From the NCBI GenBank assembly GCA_000717735.1, contig JOBE01000017.1, forward strand, positions 1-64,000: a stretch of 64,000 bases of DNA, in the 5' to 3' direction. A program made the position numbers and the translations under genes. This DNA comes from Streptomyces griseoluteus (lineage in GTDB: Bacteria; Actinomycetota; Actinomycetes; Streptomycetales; Streptomycetaceae). This document shows positions 25,721 through 36,743 of the stretch, one piece after another. Position 1 is the first letter of the stretch, and every line of letters starts with the position of its first letter. The notes under the pieces were generated by a model, which ran no database searches, was not told the DNA's origin, and saw only the letters and a program-made list of their open reading frames with translations.

Positions 25721-26770
25721 TCAGTCGGTCGTACAGCCCCCGCCGCCGTTCGCGAGCGTCGCGCAGGCCCGCGCGTCGGCGCCGGAACCCACGGCGACCA
25801 TAGGCGTGTACGCGTCGGTGTCGGGCTGGGCGCCGGTGCCCGGGGTGACGGCGCCGCGCCGCACGGCGCCCGCGACCTCGACGGTCACGGCGTCCCCGGC
25901 GGCGGCCCCGGTGATCCGGGCCCAGGCCGCCGCGCAGGTGTCGCTGTAGCGGACCTCGACCTGGGCGGCGCCCACGCGGGTACGGGCGACGGTGGTGGCG
26001 AGGGGGCCGCCGCACCCCATCTCCTCGGGATCCCGGCCGGTGCAGTCGGACCCCGCGCACCTCACTCCCGCGGGGAGGTCGGCGCGCGGCGTGGCGGGCG
26101 GGGCGCTCGTCGTGGGCGGCGCGACCGCCCGGCCGTCACCGCCGTCGCCGCCGTCGCCGCCTCCGCCGTCGGAGCCGCCCAGGTCGACGAGGAGCAGGGC
26201 GGCGGTGACGACGAGCAGGGCGCCGAGGACCCCGGCGACGGAGAGCAGGACGGACTGCCGCCGGGAGCCGGAGGTGGAGGCGGAGGTGGGGGCAGGGATG
26301 GGGGCAGGGGCGTAGGAATCGGCGGTACGGGGTCGGGGTGCGGGCGACGCCCCGGCCGAAGTCCCCGCCGGTTCGGGCCGGTCGAGGCGGCGGATCTGCA
26401 TGGTGCGATCACCCGCGTCGGGCTCCGCGTCCCGCCCCCTGCCGGGCTCCGCATCGCGCGCCCCGTCGCGGGCGACGTCGCGCTCCACGTCACCGCCCCG
26501 GCCGCGGCTCCAGGCGCGCTCCGCGAGCTCCCAGTCCGTGGCGAGGGCCGCCGGGTCGCTTCCGGCCACCTCGGCGAGTGCGAGGACGGCACTTCGGGGG
26601 ACGGGCAGACGTCCGTTCAGATACGCGTCCCACGCGGACCGTTCGTGTCCGGTGCGTTCGGCGACGGCGGTGACGGCGAGACCGCTGCGGTCGATCAGCC
26701 GGCGGAGCCGCTCCGTGAACGCGCCGACGTCCGGGTCGAGTTCGTCCGGCAGAGCCTTCCAGCCAGGCAT
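25721..26770 (-). CDS. Membrane-anchored XRE-family regulator with extracytoplasmic DUF2690-like domain
   Basis: 349 residues. N-terminal helix-turn-helix (about 16-75: FTERLRRLIDRSGLAVTAVAERTG, AWDAYLNGRLPVPRSAVLALAEVAG), a charged Arg/Asp-rich linker (85-170), one transmembrane helix (about 172-193), a Gly/Asp linker, then an outer domain with conserved Cys (RCAGSDCTGRDPEEMGCGG and YSDTCAAAWARI). That Cys pattern is DUF2690. The layout suggests a one-component sensor acting on DNA from the membrane. ATG 26770 has GGGGGA nine bases upstream; longer frames upstream have none. A final CATLANGGGGCTTD holds two more Cys. Confidence 0.85.
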   Translation of the reverse strand: MPGWKALPDELDPDVGAFTERLRRLIDRSGLAVTAVAERTGHERSAWDAYLNGRLPVPRSAVLALAEVAGSDPAALATDWELAERAWSRGRGGDVERDVARDGARDAEPGRGRDAEPDAGDRTMQIRRLDRPEPAGTSAGASPAPRPRTADSYAPAPIPAPTSASTSGSRRQSVLLSVAGVLGALLVVTAALLLVDLGGSDGGGGDGGDGGDGRAVAPPTTSAPPATPRADLPAGVRCAGSDCTGRDPEEMGCGGPLATTVARTRVGAAQVEVRYSDTCAAAWARITGAAAGDAVTVEVAGAVRRGAVTPGTGAQPDTDAYTPMVAVGSGADARACATLANGGGGCTTD

Positions 26771-26936
26771 GTGCGGTCCCCCTTGTCCCGTGGTCCCTCG
26801 ACTCCCGAAGGATGGCAGGTCCTGGGGCGACGCGTGCCCCGGATGCGCAGCAGAGGTACCGGAATGGTCACTTCCGTGCCACAGCGGGCCGACGGACCTT
26901 GAACCGTCTTGGCACGTACATGACCCTTGATCACAG

Positions 26937-26974
26937 CGGCGCCCGCCCTCCCACGGGGGAGAGGGCGGGCGCCG
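26937..26974 (-). terminator. Terminator after the folD-DUF3017 operon
   Basis: Stem CGGCGCCCGCCCTC pairs with GAGGGCGGGCGCCG around a ten-base loop. It stands 30 bases beyond the DUF3017 stop codon and before the start of the XRE-regulator gene. Confidence 0.8.
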
Positions 26975-27003
26975 TCCTGGACCTTCCGCGGAACGGACAG
27001 CCC

Positions 27004-27549
27004 CTAGGTCACCGTCAGGTGGAGGACGTCCTCCAGGAACGGGATCCTCAGCCAGGGCTTCGGCTGCACCATGAGCGCGAGCAGCACGATCAGGCCACCC
27101 ATCACCCCGTACGTGATCATGTCCGTGAAGCGGGACCGTACGGCCAGCATGCCCACGGAGGGCAGCACCCGGCGCATCACGGCCCCCACCAGGAGCGCGG
27201 CCCCGACGAGGATCGCCCCGATCCGGAAGGCCTGGGGGAACGGGTCCGTGCCCACCACGAGCAGCCCGAGCCCGGCGAGGCCGAGCACGGTGATCAGCGG
27301 CCACTGGCGCGCGGGCGCCGGGGCGTCGCCGGGGGCCGCCCGACCGCCGCCCTCGGGCCGTGCGGTGTCGGTGGTGACGGTGGGTGGCCGCCGCCGCGGC
27401 CCGCCCGGGGCGGCGGAGCCGGAAGCGCCGGTCGCGGAACCGGCCGAGGCCGCCGCGTCGACCGCGCCCGGGGCGTCGGCGCCGGCCGCAGCCCCTGTGG
27501 CGTCCGGGGTCCCAGGATTCCCCGGGGTTCCCGGGGTCCCGGAGGTCAC
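27004..27549 (-). CDS. DUF3017 family membrane protein
   Basis: 181 residues. A long Pro/Gly/Ala/Thr-rich N-terminal tail (1-80) precedes three hydrophobic helices (about 83-102, 109-126 and 143-162). It matches the DUF3017 proteins that regularly follow folD in actinobacteria. The GTG start lies one base beyond the folD stop, so the two are co-transcribed and probably coupled. Function unknown. Confidence 0.82.
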   Translation of the reverse strand: MTSGTPGTPGNPGTPDATGAAAGADAPGAVDAAASAGSATGASGSAAPGGPRRRPPTVTTDTARPEGGGRAAPGDAPAPARQWPLITVLGLAGLGLLVVGTDPFPQAFRIGAILVGAALLVGAVMRRVLPSVGMLAVRSRFTDMITYGVMGGLIVLLALMVQPKPWLRIPFLEDVLHLTVT

Positions 27550-27550
27550 C

Positions 27551-28411
27551 TCAGAGCGCCGCGGCCGCGCGCTCCGCGGCCTCGACGACGTTGACGAGGA
27601 GCTGGGCGCGGGTCATCGGGCCGACACCGCCGGGGTTCGGGGAGATCCAGCCGGCCACCTCGGCGACGTCCGGGTGGACGTCCCCGAGGATCTTGCCCTC
27701 GGCGTTGCGCGAGACGCCGACGTCGAGGACGGCCGCGCCCGGCTTCACGTCCTCGGGCTTGATGAGGTGGGGCACACCGGCCGCCGCGACGATGATGTCG
27801 GCGTTGCGCAGGTGCGCGGAGAGGTCCCGGGTGCCGGTGTGGCACTGGGTCACGGTCGCGTTCTCGGAGCGGCGGGTGAGGATGAGCGGCATCGGGCGCC
27901 CGATGGTGACACCGCGTCCGACGACCACGACCTCGGCGCCGTTGATCTCCACGCCGTGCGCGCGGAGCAGCGTGATGACGCCGTTCGGCGTGCAGGGCAG
28001 CGGGGCGGGCTCGTTGAGGACGAGCCGGCCGAGGTTGGTCGGGTGGAGTCCGTCGGCGTCCTTGGCCGGGTCCATCAGCTCCAGGATGCGGTTCTCGTCG
28101 ATGCCCTTGGGCAGCGGGAGCTGGACGATGTAGCCCGTGCAGGCCGGGTCCTCGTTGAGCTCGCGGACGACCGCCTCGATCTCCTCCTGGGTGGCGGTCG
28201 CGGGCAGCGTGCGCTGGATCGACGCGAGGCCGACCTGCGCGCAGTCCCGGTGCTTTCCGGCCACGTACTTCTGGCTGGCCGGGTCGTCGCCGACCAGGAC
28301 GGTGCCGAGTCCGGGCGTGACGCCCTTCTCCTTGAGGGCCGCCACACGGACGGTCAGATCGGACTTGATCGCGGCTGCGGTGGCCTTGCCATCGAGAATC
28401 TGGGCGCTCAT
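27551..28411 (-). CDS. folD: Methylene-THF dehydrogenase / methenyl-THF cyclohydrolase
   Basis: 286 residues. Bifunctional enzyme that converts 5,10-methylene-THF to 10-formyl-THF, using NADP. Key parts are YVAGKHRDC with the catalytic Lys (near 55), [20 protein letters not shown] (about 140) and [14 protein letters not shown], the Rossmann loop. ATG 28411 is preceded by GGGAGG at nine bases; the longer upstream frame has no such signal. With glyA and purH/purN in the same window, the one-carbon/purine route is well represented, though not as one operon. Confidence 0.96.
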   Translation of the reverse strand: MSAQILDGKATAAAIKSDLTVRVAALKEKGVTPGLGTVLVGDDPASQKYVAGKHRDCAQVGLASIQRTLPATATQEEIEAVVRELNEDPACTGYIVQLPLPKGIDENRILELMDPAKDADGLHPTNLGRLVLNEPAPLPCTPNGVITLLRAHGVEINGAEVVVVGRGVTIGRPMPLILTRRSENATVTQCHTGTRDLSAHLRNADIIVAAAGVPHLIKPEDVKPGAAVLDVGVSRNAEGKILGDVHPDVAEVAGWISPNPGGVGPMTRAQLLVNVVEAAERAAAAL

Positions 28412-28659
28412 GGAGACATCCTCCCGGATGACCCCCGCCTTGTTCCAATTCGCTCGTTCCGAGGGCCGGCCGGACGTCGCGGCAGGTTGCACTTGCACAA
28501 CTCCCTGGCATACCGACTGGACAAGGAGTCCACGGTGGGACGACGATGACCGGCGAAGTACCGCGGAAAGTGCCGGGGGGAAATCCGCTCCAATGCCGTG
28601 ACAGTCCTCCGCGCGGGCCGCGTCGTCCCCGCACAGAACATTCACGGAGGAATCGCCCG

Positions 28660-29385
28660 ATGAGCTTCGGCGACCCGAACAACCCCTACGGCCAGCCCAA
28701 GGACCCGAACCAGGGCCAGCAGCCCGGTTACGGCTACCCGCAGCAGGCCCCGCAGGGCGTCCCGCCGCAGCAGGGCTACGGCTACCCCCAGCAGCAGCCG
28801 GGCGCGTACCCGCAGGCGCCCGGCACGCTTCAGGCCAACAACGGCTACATCAGCGTGCACGGTCTCGGCACCGTCCAGGTCGGTTCGATGGGTCTGCGGT
28901 TCGCCGCCCGCCTGATCGACGCCGTGGCCATCGGCGCCATCGTCTGGCTCCTGTCGATCGTCGGCCTCGCGGGCGTCGTCGGCGCGGCCGAGTCCCTCGA
29001 GGACTGCACCGGCATCGACCCGATGACGCCGGCCTACCAGACCTGCGTCAACGACCAGGCCGCCGCGGCGGGTGGCATCCTCGCCGCCTTCTTCGGCTTC
29101 CTGTTCCTGATGTTCATCGCCACCATGCTCTACGAGTGGCTGATGATCTCCTTCGTCGGCGCCACCCTCGGCAAGATGGCCGTGGGCCTGCGCGTCGTCA
29201 AGGAGACCACGGGCGGCAAGCCGGGTCTCGGCGGCGGCTTCATCCGCTGGATCATCCCGATGGTCGGCGCGATCGTCTGCCTCATCGGCCAGCTCCTGGT
29301 CTACCTGTCGCCGTTCTTCGACAACACGGGCAAGACGCAGGGCTGGCACGACCGTGCCGCCGGCACGCTCGTCATCAAGAAGTAA
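28660..29385 (+). CDS. RDD family membrane protein with Gln/Pro/Tyr-rich N-terminus
   Basis: 241 residues. Residues 1-60 are low-complexity ([21 protein letters not shown] and related), a disordered cytoplasmic tail. The RDD domain starts at [20 protein letters not shown] (Arg, Asp, Asp signature) with four hydrophobic helices, [14 protein letters not shown], and the closing [13 protein letters not shown]. The role of RDD proteins is mostly unknown; some are Na+/H+ antiporters. ATG 28660 has ACGGAGG nine bases before it. It is divergent from folD. Confidence 0.88.
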   Translation: MSFGDPNNPYGQPKDPNQGQQPGYGYPQQAPQGVPPQQGYGYPQQQPGAYPQAPGTLQANNGYISVHGLGTVQVGSMGLRFAARLIDAVAIGAIVWLLSIVGLAGVVGAAESLEDCTGIDPMTPAYQTCVNDQAAAAGGILAAFFGFLFLMFIATMLYEWLMISFVGATLGKMAVGLRVVKETTGGKPGLGGGFIRWIIPMVGAIVCLIGQLLVYLSPFFDNTGKTQGWHDRAAGTLVIKK

Positions 29386-29435
29386 GTCGCGCAGCAGAGC
29401 GTGAAGTAGCGCTTCCGGCGGGGTTCCCCGCCACT

Positions 29436-29472
29436 CCGAGGGCCGTCCGGCACAACGCCGGGCGGCCCTCGG
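29436..29472. terminator. Bidirectional terminator between RDD and DUF2079 genes
   Basis: CCGAGGGCCGTCCGGC pairs, with one mismatch, with GCCGGGCGGCCCTCGG around an ACAAC loop. It lies between two convergent genes and could end transcription from both sides. Confidence 0.8.
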
Positions 29473-29545
29473 CCGTTTCCGGCGGAGGCTCGGGACTCCC
29501 GGAGGTCATCCGGAACTCCCGGAGGTCACTCGGGACGCTCCGAGG

Positions 29546-31003
29546 TCACATCCGCTTGAGGACCGCGAAGCCCTCGGAACGGTGGACGATCTCGTACCGC
29601 GCCTCCGGATGCAGTTGCGCGGCCAGCTGCACCGGGTCCGAGCCCTGCTGCGACCAGCCGCGCAGGTCGTAGGCGAGGTAGTCGGGGGTTGCGCCCTTCG
29701 ACGTGCCCACCCAGTAGACCCGGTGGTCCGCCGTGAGGTGCGCGAGGAGCGAGACGTCCGCCTCCACGCTCACGCCCTCCGGCACCGTGTCCACCGCCGC
29801 CCGCGCCTGCTCGGTCCGGGTGTCCGTCCGGTACGTCTCCGGCTTCAGGAGCTCCCGCAGCGGCAGGTTCACGGCGAGGACCAGCGCGACGGCCGTCGCC
29901 ACCGGGACGACGACCTTCCCGTACGAGGCGAGCCACGCGCGCGGTGAGGTGCGCACCGAGCGGACGCCGTCCACGAGGGCCAGGAAGACCACCGGCATGA
30001 GGATCGCGCTGTAGTGCCAGTGCATGCCCCAGTGGTTGGGGTCCTGGGAGAGGAAGCGCCAGCCGATCGTGGGCAGGACGAGCAGGATCAGCGGGGAGCG
30101 CAGGGCGAGGAAGCCGGTGATCGCGAGCAGGAAGATCACCATCTCCCAGCGCTCGCCGGAGGCGAGGGCGTCGCCGACGACCTGCGTGAACGAGGTCTCG
30201 GTCCCCTCCCCCGTCTTCTCGATCTTGGACCAGTAGTCGTACTCGCCGACCCGGCTCGCCGCCGGGATCAGGACGAGGACGGTCAGCGCGAAGGCCGCCG
30301 CGCCGAAGCCGGCCAGGGCCGCGCCCAGCCGCTTCTGGCCCTTCAGGAAGAGGACGACGCCGACCATGGACACGGTGAGGCCCATGTCCTCCTTGACGAG
30401 GACGAGCGGCGCGGACCAGGCGACGGCCGCGGTCCACCGTCCGAGGAGCAGGGCCCGGCAGGTCAGGGCGAGCATCGGGACGGCGAAGGCGATCTCGTGG
30501 AAGTCGGACTTGACCGCTTCCTGGAGCCCCCAGGAGAGCCCGTACGCGGCGGCGAGGCCGATGCCGGCGGCCCGGCTGCCGAGGATCTGCTGGGCCGTGC
30601 GGCCGACGACGACGGCGCCGGAGGCGAACAGCGCGGCCTGCCCGAAGAGCAGCGCGACCGGGGAGGGCCAGATCCAGTAGAGCGGCGCGAGGAGCGCGGT
30701 GACCGGGCTGAAGTGGTCGCCGAGTATGTGGAAGCCGGGGCCCTTGATGTCGACGACGGGTGCCCGCAGCTCGGCGTACGCCCGCACGGACTGCCCGAAG
30801 ATCCCGAGGTCCCACGACGGGGTGCGGAAGTGCGCGTACTGCACCCAGGAGTAGAGGAAGTACAGGCCGCAGAGGATGCCCGCGAGGATCAGGTACGGGC
30901 GGAGCGGGGCCGGTGCGAGGCCGGCCGGCTCCTCGGCGCCGGCGGCGCCGGGATTGCCGGTGGCGTCCTCCTCGGCGGACCTGTTCTGTACGTCCAACAC
31001 CAC
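29546..31003 (-). CDS. DUF2079 family polytopic membrane protein
   Basis: About 485 residues with roughly ten transmembrane helices. The N-terminal third has the DUF2079 signature: TPSWDLGIFGQSVRAYAELRAPVV, IKGPGFHILGDHFSPVTALLAPLY, and SDFHEIAFAVPMLA. Towards the C-terminus is a soluble part (GVSVEADVSLLAHLTADHRVYWV). The fold is related to GT-C glycosyltransferases, so a polyprenyl-sugar-dependent transferase is a reasonable guess. The start is uncertain: GTG 31003 (or 31000) follows GGGGG, while the first in-frame start, TTG 31027, has no ribosome site. Confidence 0.85.
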   Translation of the reverse strand: MVLDVQNRSAEEDATGNPGAAGAEEPAGLAPAPLRPYLILAGILCGLYFLYSWVQYAHFRTPSWDLGIFGQSVRAYAELRAPVVDIKGPGFHILGDHFSPVTALLAPLYWIWPSPVALLFGQAALFASGAVVVGRTAQQILGSRAAGIGLAAAYGLSWGLQEAVKSDFHEIAFAVPMLALTCRALLLGRWTAAVAWSAPLVLVKEDMGLTVSMVGVVLFLKGQKRLGAALAGFGAAAFALTVLVLIPAASRVGEYDYWSKIEKTGEGTETSFTQVVGDALASGERWEMVIFLLAITGFLALRSPLILLVLPTIGWRFLSQDPNHWGMHWHYSAILMPVVFLALVDGVRSVRTSPRAWLASYGKVVVPVATAVALVLAVNLPLRELLKPETYRTDTRTEQARAAVDTVPEGVSVEADVSLLAHLTADHRVYWVGTSKGATPDYLAYDLRGWSQQGSDPVQLAAQLHPEARYEIVHRSEGFAVLKRM

Positions 31004-31188
31004 GCCCCCACTACCAGTGGTCGACAAAAGAGCAACCCATTAGACCAGAGTCCACCCGATCGGCGGAGCTGTCGCCGCCGGGCCCTTCGCGGCCCGGCCG
31101 GAGATTCCGAATCCGTCCGGTGACGTTCTGCATTCGCCTCTCGCCGCTTCCTGGCCTGGCCCCGCAGACCTCGGGGAAAGGACGCGTC

Positions 31189-31666
31189 ATGTACAGCATC
31201 ATCGTGGTGCCCGCACACGCCGCTGACCCCGGGAGCCAGATCAGGCTGGCGCCCGGCGAAAGGCTCCACTTCGGCCGCACCGCCCCGCACACGGCCGGCG
31301 AACGGCGGCATCTGGACATCCCCCACCCCGGGGTGTCCCGTACCGCCGGAGAGATCGGCGCGACGACGACCTACTGGACCCTCACCAACTTCAGCACGGC
31401 CTCCACGTACGTGGTCGATAACCCGGAGGGCGGCGGTTTCGAGAACGACGGGGACAAGGCGGCGTCCGTCGTGAACGCCGGCTACACGGGCGGTGAGGAC
31501 ATCGTCAAGTTCTACTACCTGGCGAACCGCGGCGGCGGCTTCAACTGTCTCTCGCCGCACGAGTACTTCGTCGACGACCTGTCCCGGAACACCTTCAGCA
31601 ACGGCTCCAACATGAACAACGACATCCGCGGGCACGAGTGGGTCTCCAGCTGCACCCGCTGGATGA
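31189..31666 (+). pseudogene. Chimeric remnant: FHA-domain start joined to a secreted-protein tail
   Basis: The first 80 codons are the start of a Streptomyces FHA-domain protein (LHFGRT, LDIPHPGVSRTAGEI, YWTLTNFSTASTYVVDNPEGG). After residue 82 the sequence changes to what looks like the C-terminal half of a small secreted protein of the peptidase inhibitor I36 kind (KAASVVNAGYTGG, VKFYYLANRGGGFNCLSPHEYF, HEWVSSC). The frame does not end there: the expected TGA at 31664 is one base out of frame, and the open frame would run on through the terminator. I read this as a deletion fusion plus frameshift. ATG 31189 keeps a good AAAGGA site. Confidence 0.6.
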
Positions 31667-31683
31667 GCCGATCCGGACGACAG

Positions 31684-31717
31684 GGGCCCGCCGGTACGCG
31701 CGCGTACCGGCGGGCCC
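31684..31717. terminator. Perfect palindromic terminator before purH
   Basis: GGGCCCGCCGGTACGCG is followed at once by its reverse complement, a 34-base perfect palindrome. It ends purH transcription and could also end transcription of the FHA remnant from the other side. Confidence 0.85.
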
Positions 31718-31734
31718 TCCCTCGTACTCCTGGA

Positions 31735-33274
<1,540 letters not shown>

Positions 33275-33300
<26 letters not shown>

Positions 33301-33904
33301 GAACCTTTCGTCCCTCAATGCGATAGCCGTGCCGGGCGAGGCGCCCCACGACGTCGACGAGCAGCGAGCGCTCGACTTCCTTGATGCGCTCGTGGAGAGC
33401 GGCTTCATCGTCCTCGTCCCGCACCTCGACCACGCCCTGGGCGATGATCGGGCCGGTGTCGACACCGTCGTCGACGAAGTGGACGGTGCACCCGGTGACC
33501 TTCGCGCCGTAGGCGAGGGCGTCACGCACCCCGTGGGCACCGGGAAAACTGGGGAGAAGCGCCGGGTGGGTGTTGACGACCCGGCCGCCGAAGCGGGCGA
33601 GGAACTCCTTGCCGACGATCTTCATGAACCCGGCCGAGACGACGAGGTCCGGCTCGTGGGCGGCGGTGGCCTCGGTCAGCGCGCGGTCCCACTCGTCGCG
33701 GGTGGCGTGGTCCTTGACGCGGCAGACGTAGGTGGGCAGCCCGGCGCGTTCGGCGCGCTCCAGACCGACGATGCCGTCACGGTCCGCCCCCACGGCGACG
33801 ACCTCGGCCCCGTACCCCTCGGGGTCCGCGGCGATGGCGTCGAGGAGGGCCTGCAGATTGGTACCGGAACCGGAGACCAGGACGACGAGGCGGGCGGCAG
33901 CCAC
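33275..33904 (-). CDS. purN: Phosphoribosylglycinamide formyltransferase
   Basis: 209 residues. Transfers a formyl group from 10-formyl-THF to GAR in purine synthesis. It begins [20 protein letters not shown], has [15 protein letters not shown], the catalytic Asn/His in [14 protein letters not shown], and the Asp loop in [18 protein letters not shown] 33904 is chosen as the start next to the first beta strand. A TTGCTG-16-TAGGGT promoter lies about 60 bases upstream. It is the first gene of the purN-purH operon. Confidence 0.96.
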
Positions 33905-33960
33905 TGGGTCACTCTTTCCGTGGTGTTTGTGCGGTCGTACGAACGAATCGTGCCGCTCGA

Positions 33961-33996
33961 TACGGGGAACCCTACGAATGGCTCGACCGTCAGCAA
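33961..33996 (-). promoter_or_regulatory. Putative promoter of purN-purH
   Basis: On the minus strand, TTGCTG (33991-33996) and TAGGGT (33969-33974) are separated by 16 bases. The -10 matches the TAGRRT consensus of the main Streptomyces sigma factor; the -35 matches four of six. Transcription would start near 33962. Confidence 0.5.
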
Positions 33997-34148
33997 CGAT
34001 ACCGGCACACGGGACGGCCCCCACGGGACGGGGGCGGAGCAGGGCGGTAGCGTCAGGGTCCGACGCCCGACGCACACCTCCGGCCGGCACCGGTCGGACA
34101 CCCGGACGGCGTAACGGACGAGCAGCACGCAGTACACGCAGAGCGCAA

Positions 34149-34221
34149 CACGCACCACACGCACCACACGCACCACACGCACAGCACGCAGCAGCACGCA
34201 GCAGCACGCAGCAGCACGCAG
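34149..34221. repeat. CACGCA tandem repeats at 9-10 bp spacing
   Basis: Four 9-bp units (CACGCACCA three times and CACGCACAG) are followed by three 10-bp units CACGCAGCAG and a partial fourth. Looser copies of the CACGCA core extend back to about 34125. The core therefore recurs about once per helical turn for close to 100 bases. The strand is C/A-rich and no protein is encoded. The array lies between the purN promoter and the start of the membrane protein gene at 34288. Together with the rest of 33905-34287, this is a gene-free stretch. Confidence 0.88.
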
Positions 34222-34287
34222 ACGAGACAGCAGCGGAGACCACGGGTGCGGCCGTGGTCGTGACGACAGAGGGAAGACGTTCAGCAG

Positions 34288-35028
34288 ATGCCGGAACGCC
34301 AGTCCACGGACGACAACAACCCGTTCGCGCCGCCGCCCGAGGGCCGGCCGGATCAGCCGTGGCAGCCGCGGCGACCGGAGGGCTCGGACGACGAGTCGTC
34401 CGGGACGCCGGACTCGTCGGGGCCGTCGGACGGCCGCTGGAGCCCGCGCCAGCCGGGCCCCTCGAACGACGGCTTCGGCCGGGGGCCCGAGCGCCAGGGC
34501 GGGCCCGGTCAGGGCGGCCCCGGCCAGGGCGGCTCCGGTCAGGGCGGGCCCGGGCGCCAGGGGCTCCGCTGGGACCCGACGGACCCGGCGCAGCGCCGTG
34601 CGCGGTACGCGATCCTCGCCGGCATGTGGGCCTTCTTCTTCGCCCTCTTCGAGCTCCCGGAACTGGCGCTGCTCCTCGGCGCCCTGGGCCTCTACTGGGG
34701 GATCAGCTCGCTGCGCGCCAAGCCGAAGGCGGCGGCCGAGGTGTCGCCGACATCACAGCCGGCCACCGCGTCGCCGTCTCAGCCCTCGGGACGCCCGTCG
34801 GGCCAGGGCGCCACGGCGACCCCGCTCCGCTCGATGCGCACGGCCGCGATCAGCGGCATCGTCGCGGCGAGCGTCGCCCTGATGATCGTCGCGGTGGGCT
34901 TCACCATGCAGCTCGTCTACAGCGACTTCTACGAGTGCCGTGACGACGCCCTCACCCACGCGGGCCAGCTGGCCTGCAACGACCTGCTGCCGAAGCCGCT
35001 CCGCGCGGGCTTCGGGGTCCGGGAGTAG
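34288..35028 (+). CDS. Integral membrane protein of unknown function
   Basis: 246 residues. Residues 1-95 are disordered, Pro/Gly/Gln-rich and include [19 protein letters not shown] repeats. Two hydrophobic helices follow (about 110-142: [30 protein letters not shown]). A linker and a third helix come near 190-213, then a short outer tail with two Cys ([20 protein letters not shown]), likely disulfide-bonded. It belongs to a Streptomyces-wide type of small membrane protein without known role. The AGGGAAG ribosome site is rather far from the ATG (about 12 bases). It ends at a strong hairpin terminator. Confidence 0.78.
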   Translation: MPERQSTDDNNPFAPPPEGRPDQPWQPRRPEGSDDESSGTPDSSGPSDGRWSPRQPGPSNDGFGRGPERQGGPGQGGPGQGGSGQGGPGRQGLRWDPTDPAQRRARYAILAGMWAFFFALFELPELALLLGALGLYWGISSLRAKPKAAAEVSPTSQPATASPSQPSGRPSGQGATATPLRSMRTAAISGIVAASVALMIVAVGFTMQLVYSDFYECRDDALTHAGQLACNDLLPKPLRAGFGVRE

Positions 35029-35038
35029 CAGCACCTAC

Positions 35039-35082
35039 GGTCTTTCGTTTGGATCATGCCGGGCTGATCCAAACGAAAGACC
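35039..35082. terminator. AT-richer hairpin terminator between convergent genes
   Basis: GGTCTTTCGTTTGGATCA pairs perfectly over 18 bases with TGATCCAAACGAAAGACC around an eight-base loop. The right arm ends exactly where the DUF6350 stop codon (35083) begins. Its low GC, compared with other terminators here, is notable. Confidence 0.85.
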
Positions 35083-36624
35083 CTAGCCGGCGGCCGGGGG
35101 CGGCGGCGGGGAGGGTTCCCAGGCCGCCGGGAGGTAGTCGTACGGCTCGAAGGCGGAATCGCCGTACGGGTCGTCGTCGATCCCGAGGTCGGAGGCCGAC
35201 CGGGCCTCTTCGGACGCGGGCCGTTCGGGGGCGGACGGGGGTGCGGAGCCGGGTGCGGGCCCGGAGGCGGAAGCCGCCTCCGGGGCCGGGCCCGGGGCGG
35301 AGGCCGCTGCTCCCGGGGCCGTGGCGCCCGCTCCCGGGCCGGCCATGGGCGGGGGCGCGGAGGCGGTCACGGAGGCCGCCGGCGGTGCCGGAACCGGCAC
35401 CTGCACCGGCCGAGCCACCGGCAAGGGCTTCGGGCGCAGGCCGCGCCGGCCCCAGGCCCGTACGCCCAGAGCCGTCGGGACACCCACGCACACCCCCCAC
35501 AGCACCGTCGCCGCGCCCGCCTGCCACCACACCGGGCCGAACGCGGACAGCCTGCCGGTGCCGAGCGGGCCGCCCGCGGCCCCCGCGAGGACGGCGACGA
35601 CCACTCCACAGCCCCAGGCCGCACCCAGCGCCGTGAGCGCCGTGTCCCGGGCCGCCCAGGACCGCGCCGACCGGCCCACGCGCCACCCCTGGAGCACGGT
35701 GGCGGCCAGCGGGGCGGCCACGGCGGACCAGTGGAGCCAGCCGCCGGGCCCTTCGGCGGGCAGCGCGGCCAGGAGCGGGAAGGGCGGCACGGCCGGATCA
35801 CCCGCGAGGCCCAAGGGGGTGGCCAGCGCGCCCGTCCCGAGGGCGAAGCCGGACCCGAGCCCGTACGCGGCCCCCCAGACGGCCATGTTCGGCAGCAGCG
35901 CCAGGACGAGCAGCAGGACCGCCACCCGCCCCGACCACTCCCCCGCGAGGCCCGCGTACGCGGTCTGCGCCTCGCGGGCGTGCCAGGCCAGCGACACCGC
36001 CGCGGCGACCGCGCCGCCGCCGAGCAGCGTCACGAGCCCGAGGCCCCCCGCGCGCAGGGCGACGGCGGCCTCGCGCTGCCCCGGCAGCGGACGGCCGAAC
36101 GCCGTCCAGACCCCGGCGCCCGCCGCGCCCACGACGACGGCCGGCAGCCAGAGACCGGCCGTGACCAGGTCGGCGGGCAGCGGGCCGCTCGCGCTGTAGA
36201 GCACGACCGCGGCGGCCACGAGCAGATACCCCCCGGCCACGCCGGCGACGGCGCCGCTCGCGGAGGGGCACGGCCGGTCGCCGCCGTCGCCCGCGTCGAG
36301 GGTGTCCCGGGCGGCCCGGTGGACGAGCCAGACGGGCAGGGCGGCGAGGAGCAGCGGGACGACGCCGAGCGGCGCGGGAACGCCGGACAGGGTCTCCGTA
36401 CGGACGAGGTCCACGCCGTGGGCGAGCAGCCAGAGTCCGGCGGCCAGATGCAGGGCGCCGCCGGGGCCGCTGTCGGGGTGGGGGGAGCTGATCCAGGCCG
36501 CGACCACCAGGACCGCGAGGCCGCCGAGACCGAGTCCTGCGGCGAGTCCGCCGCGGACACAGGCGGTGGCGAGCGCGGTGGAACGGCCGCCCTGGACCAG
36601 GGGGTGCTCGGTCACGTGGGTCAC
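35083..36624 (-). CDS. DUF6350 family polytopic membrane protein
   Basis: About 513 residues. Roughly ten to twelve hydrophobic helices fill residues 20-375 ([41 protein letters not shown]). A Pro/Ala-rich cytoplasmic tail of some 130 residues follows and ends in acidic and Pro patches ([28 protein letters not shown]). It matches DUF6350, for which names such as cell division protein PerM are in use. The start is unsure: GTG 36624 or GTG 36615, neither with a convincing ribosome site. The gene next to purN and sucD is conserved in Streptomyces by my recollection. Confidence 0.82.
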   Translation of the reverse strand: MTHVTEHPLVQGGRSTALATACVRGGLAAGLGLGGLAVLVVAAWISSPHPDSGPGGALHLAAGLWLLAHGVDLVRTETLSGVPAPLGVVPLLLAALPVWLVHRAARDTLDAGDGGDRPCPSASGAVAGVAGGYLLVAAAVVLYSASGPLPADLVTAGLWLPAVVVGAAGAGVWTAFGRPLPGQREAAVALRAGGLGLVTLLGGGAVAAAVSLAWHAREAQTAYAGLAGEWSGRVAVLLLVLALLPNMAVWGAAYGLGSGFALGTGALATPLGLAGDPAVPPFPLLAALPAEGPGGWLHWSAVAAPLAATVLQGWRVGRSARSWAARDTALTALGAAWGCGVVVAVLAGAAGGPLGTGRLSAFGPVWWQAGAATVLWGVCVGVPTALGVRAWGRRGLRPKPLPVARPVQVPVPAPPAASVTASAPPPMAGPGAGATAPGAAASAPGPAPEAASASGPAPGSAPPSAPERPASEEARSASDLGIDDDPYGDSAFEPYDYLPAAWEPSPPPPPAAG

Positions 36625-36743
36625 GGGCTCATGCTGCCAACGACACGCGCTTTCGCCGCGTAACAGGCAAACCTCCGTTGTGTCGCTCAAGATACGTTTA
36701 TGTACTTTTCCGCCCAGAGCAGCTCTGCGGGAGGTCGACACCG

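Noticed and set aside
34149..34221. CRISPR-like array
   Set aside because: Units are only 9-10 bp with no spacers, and no cas gene is present. It is a simple tandem repeat.
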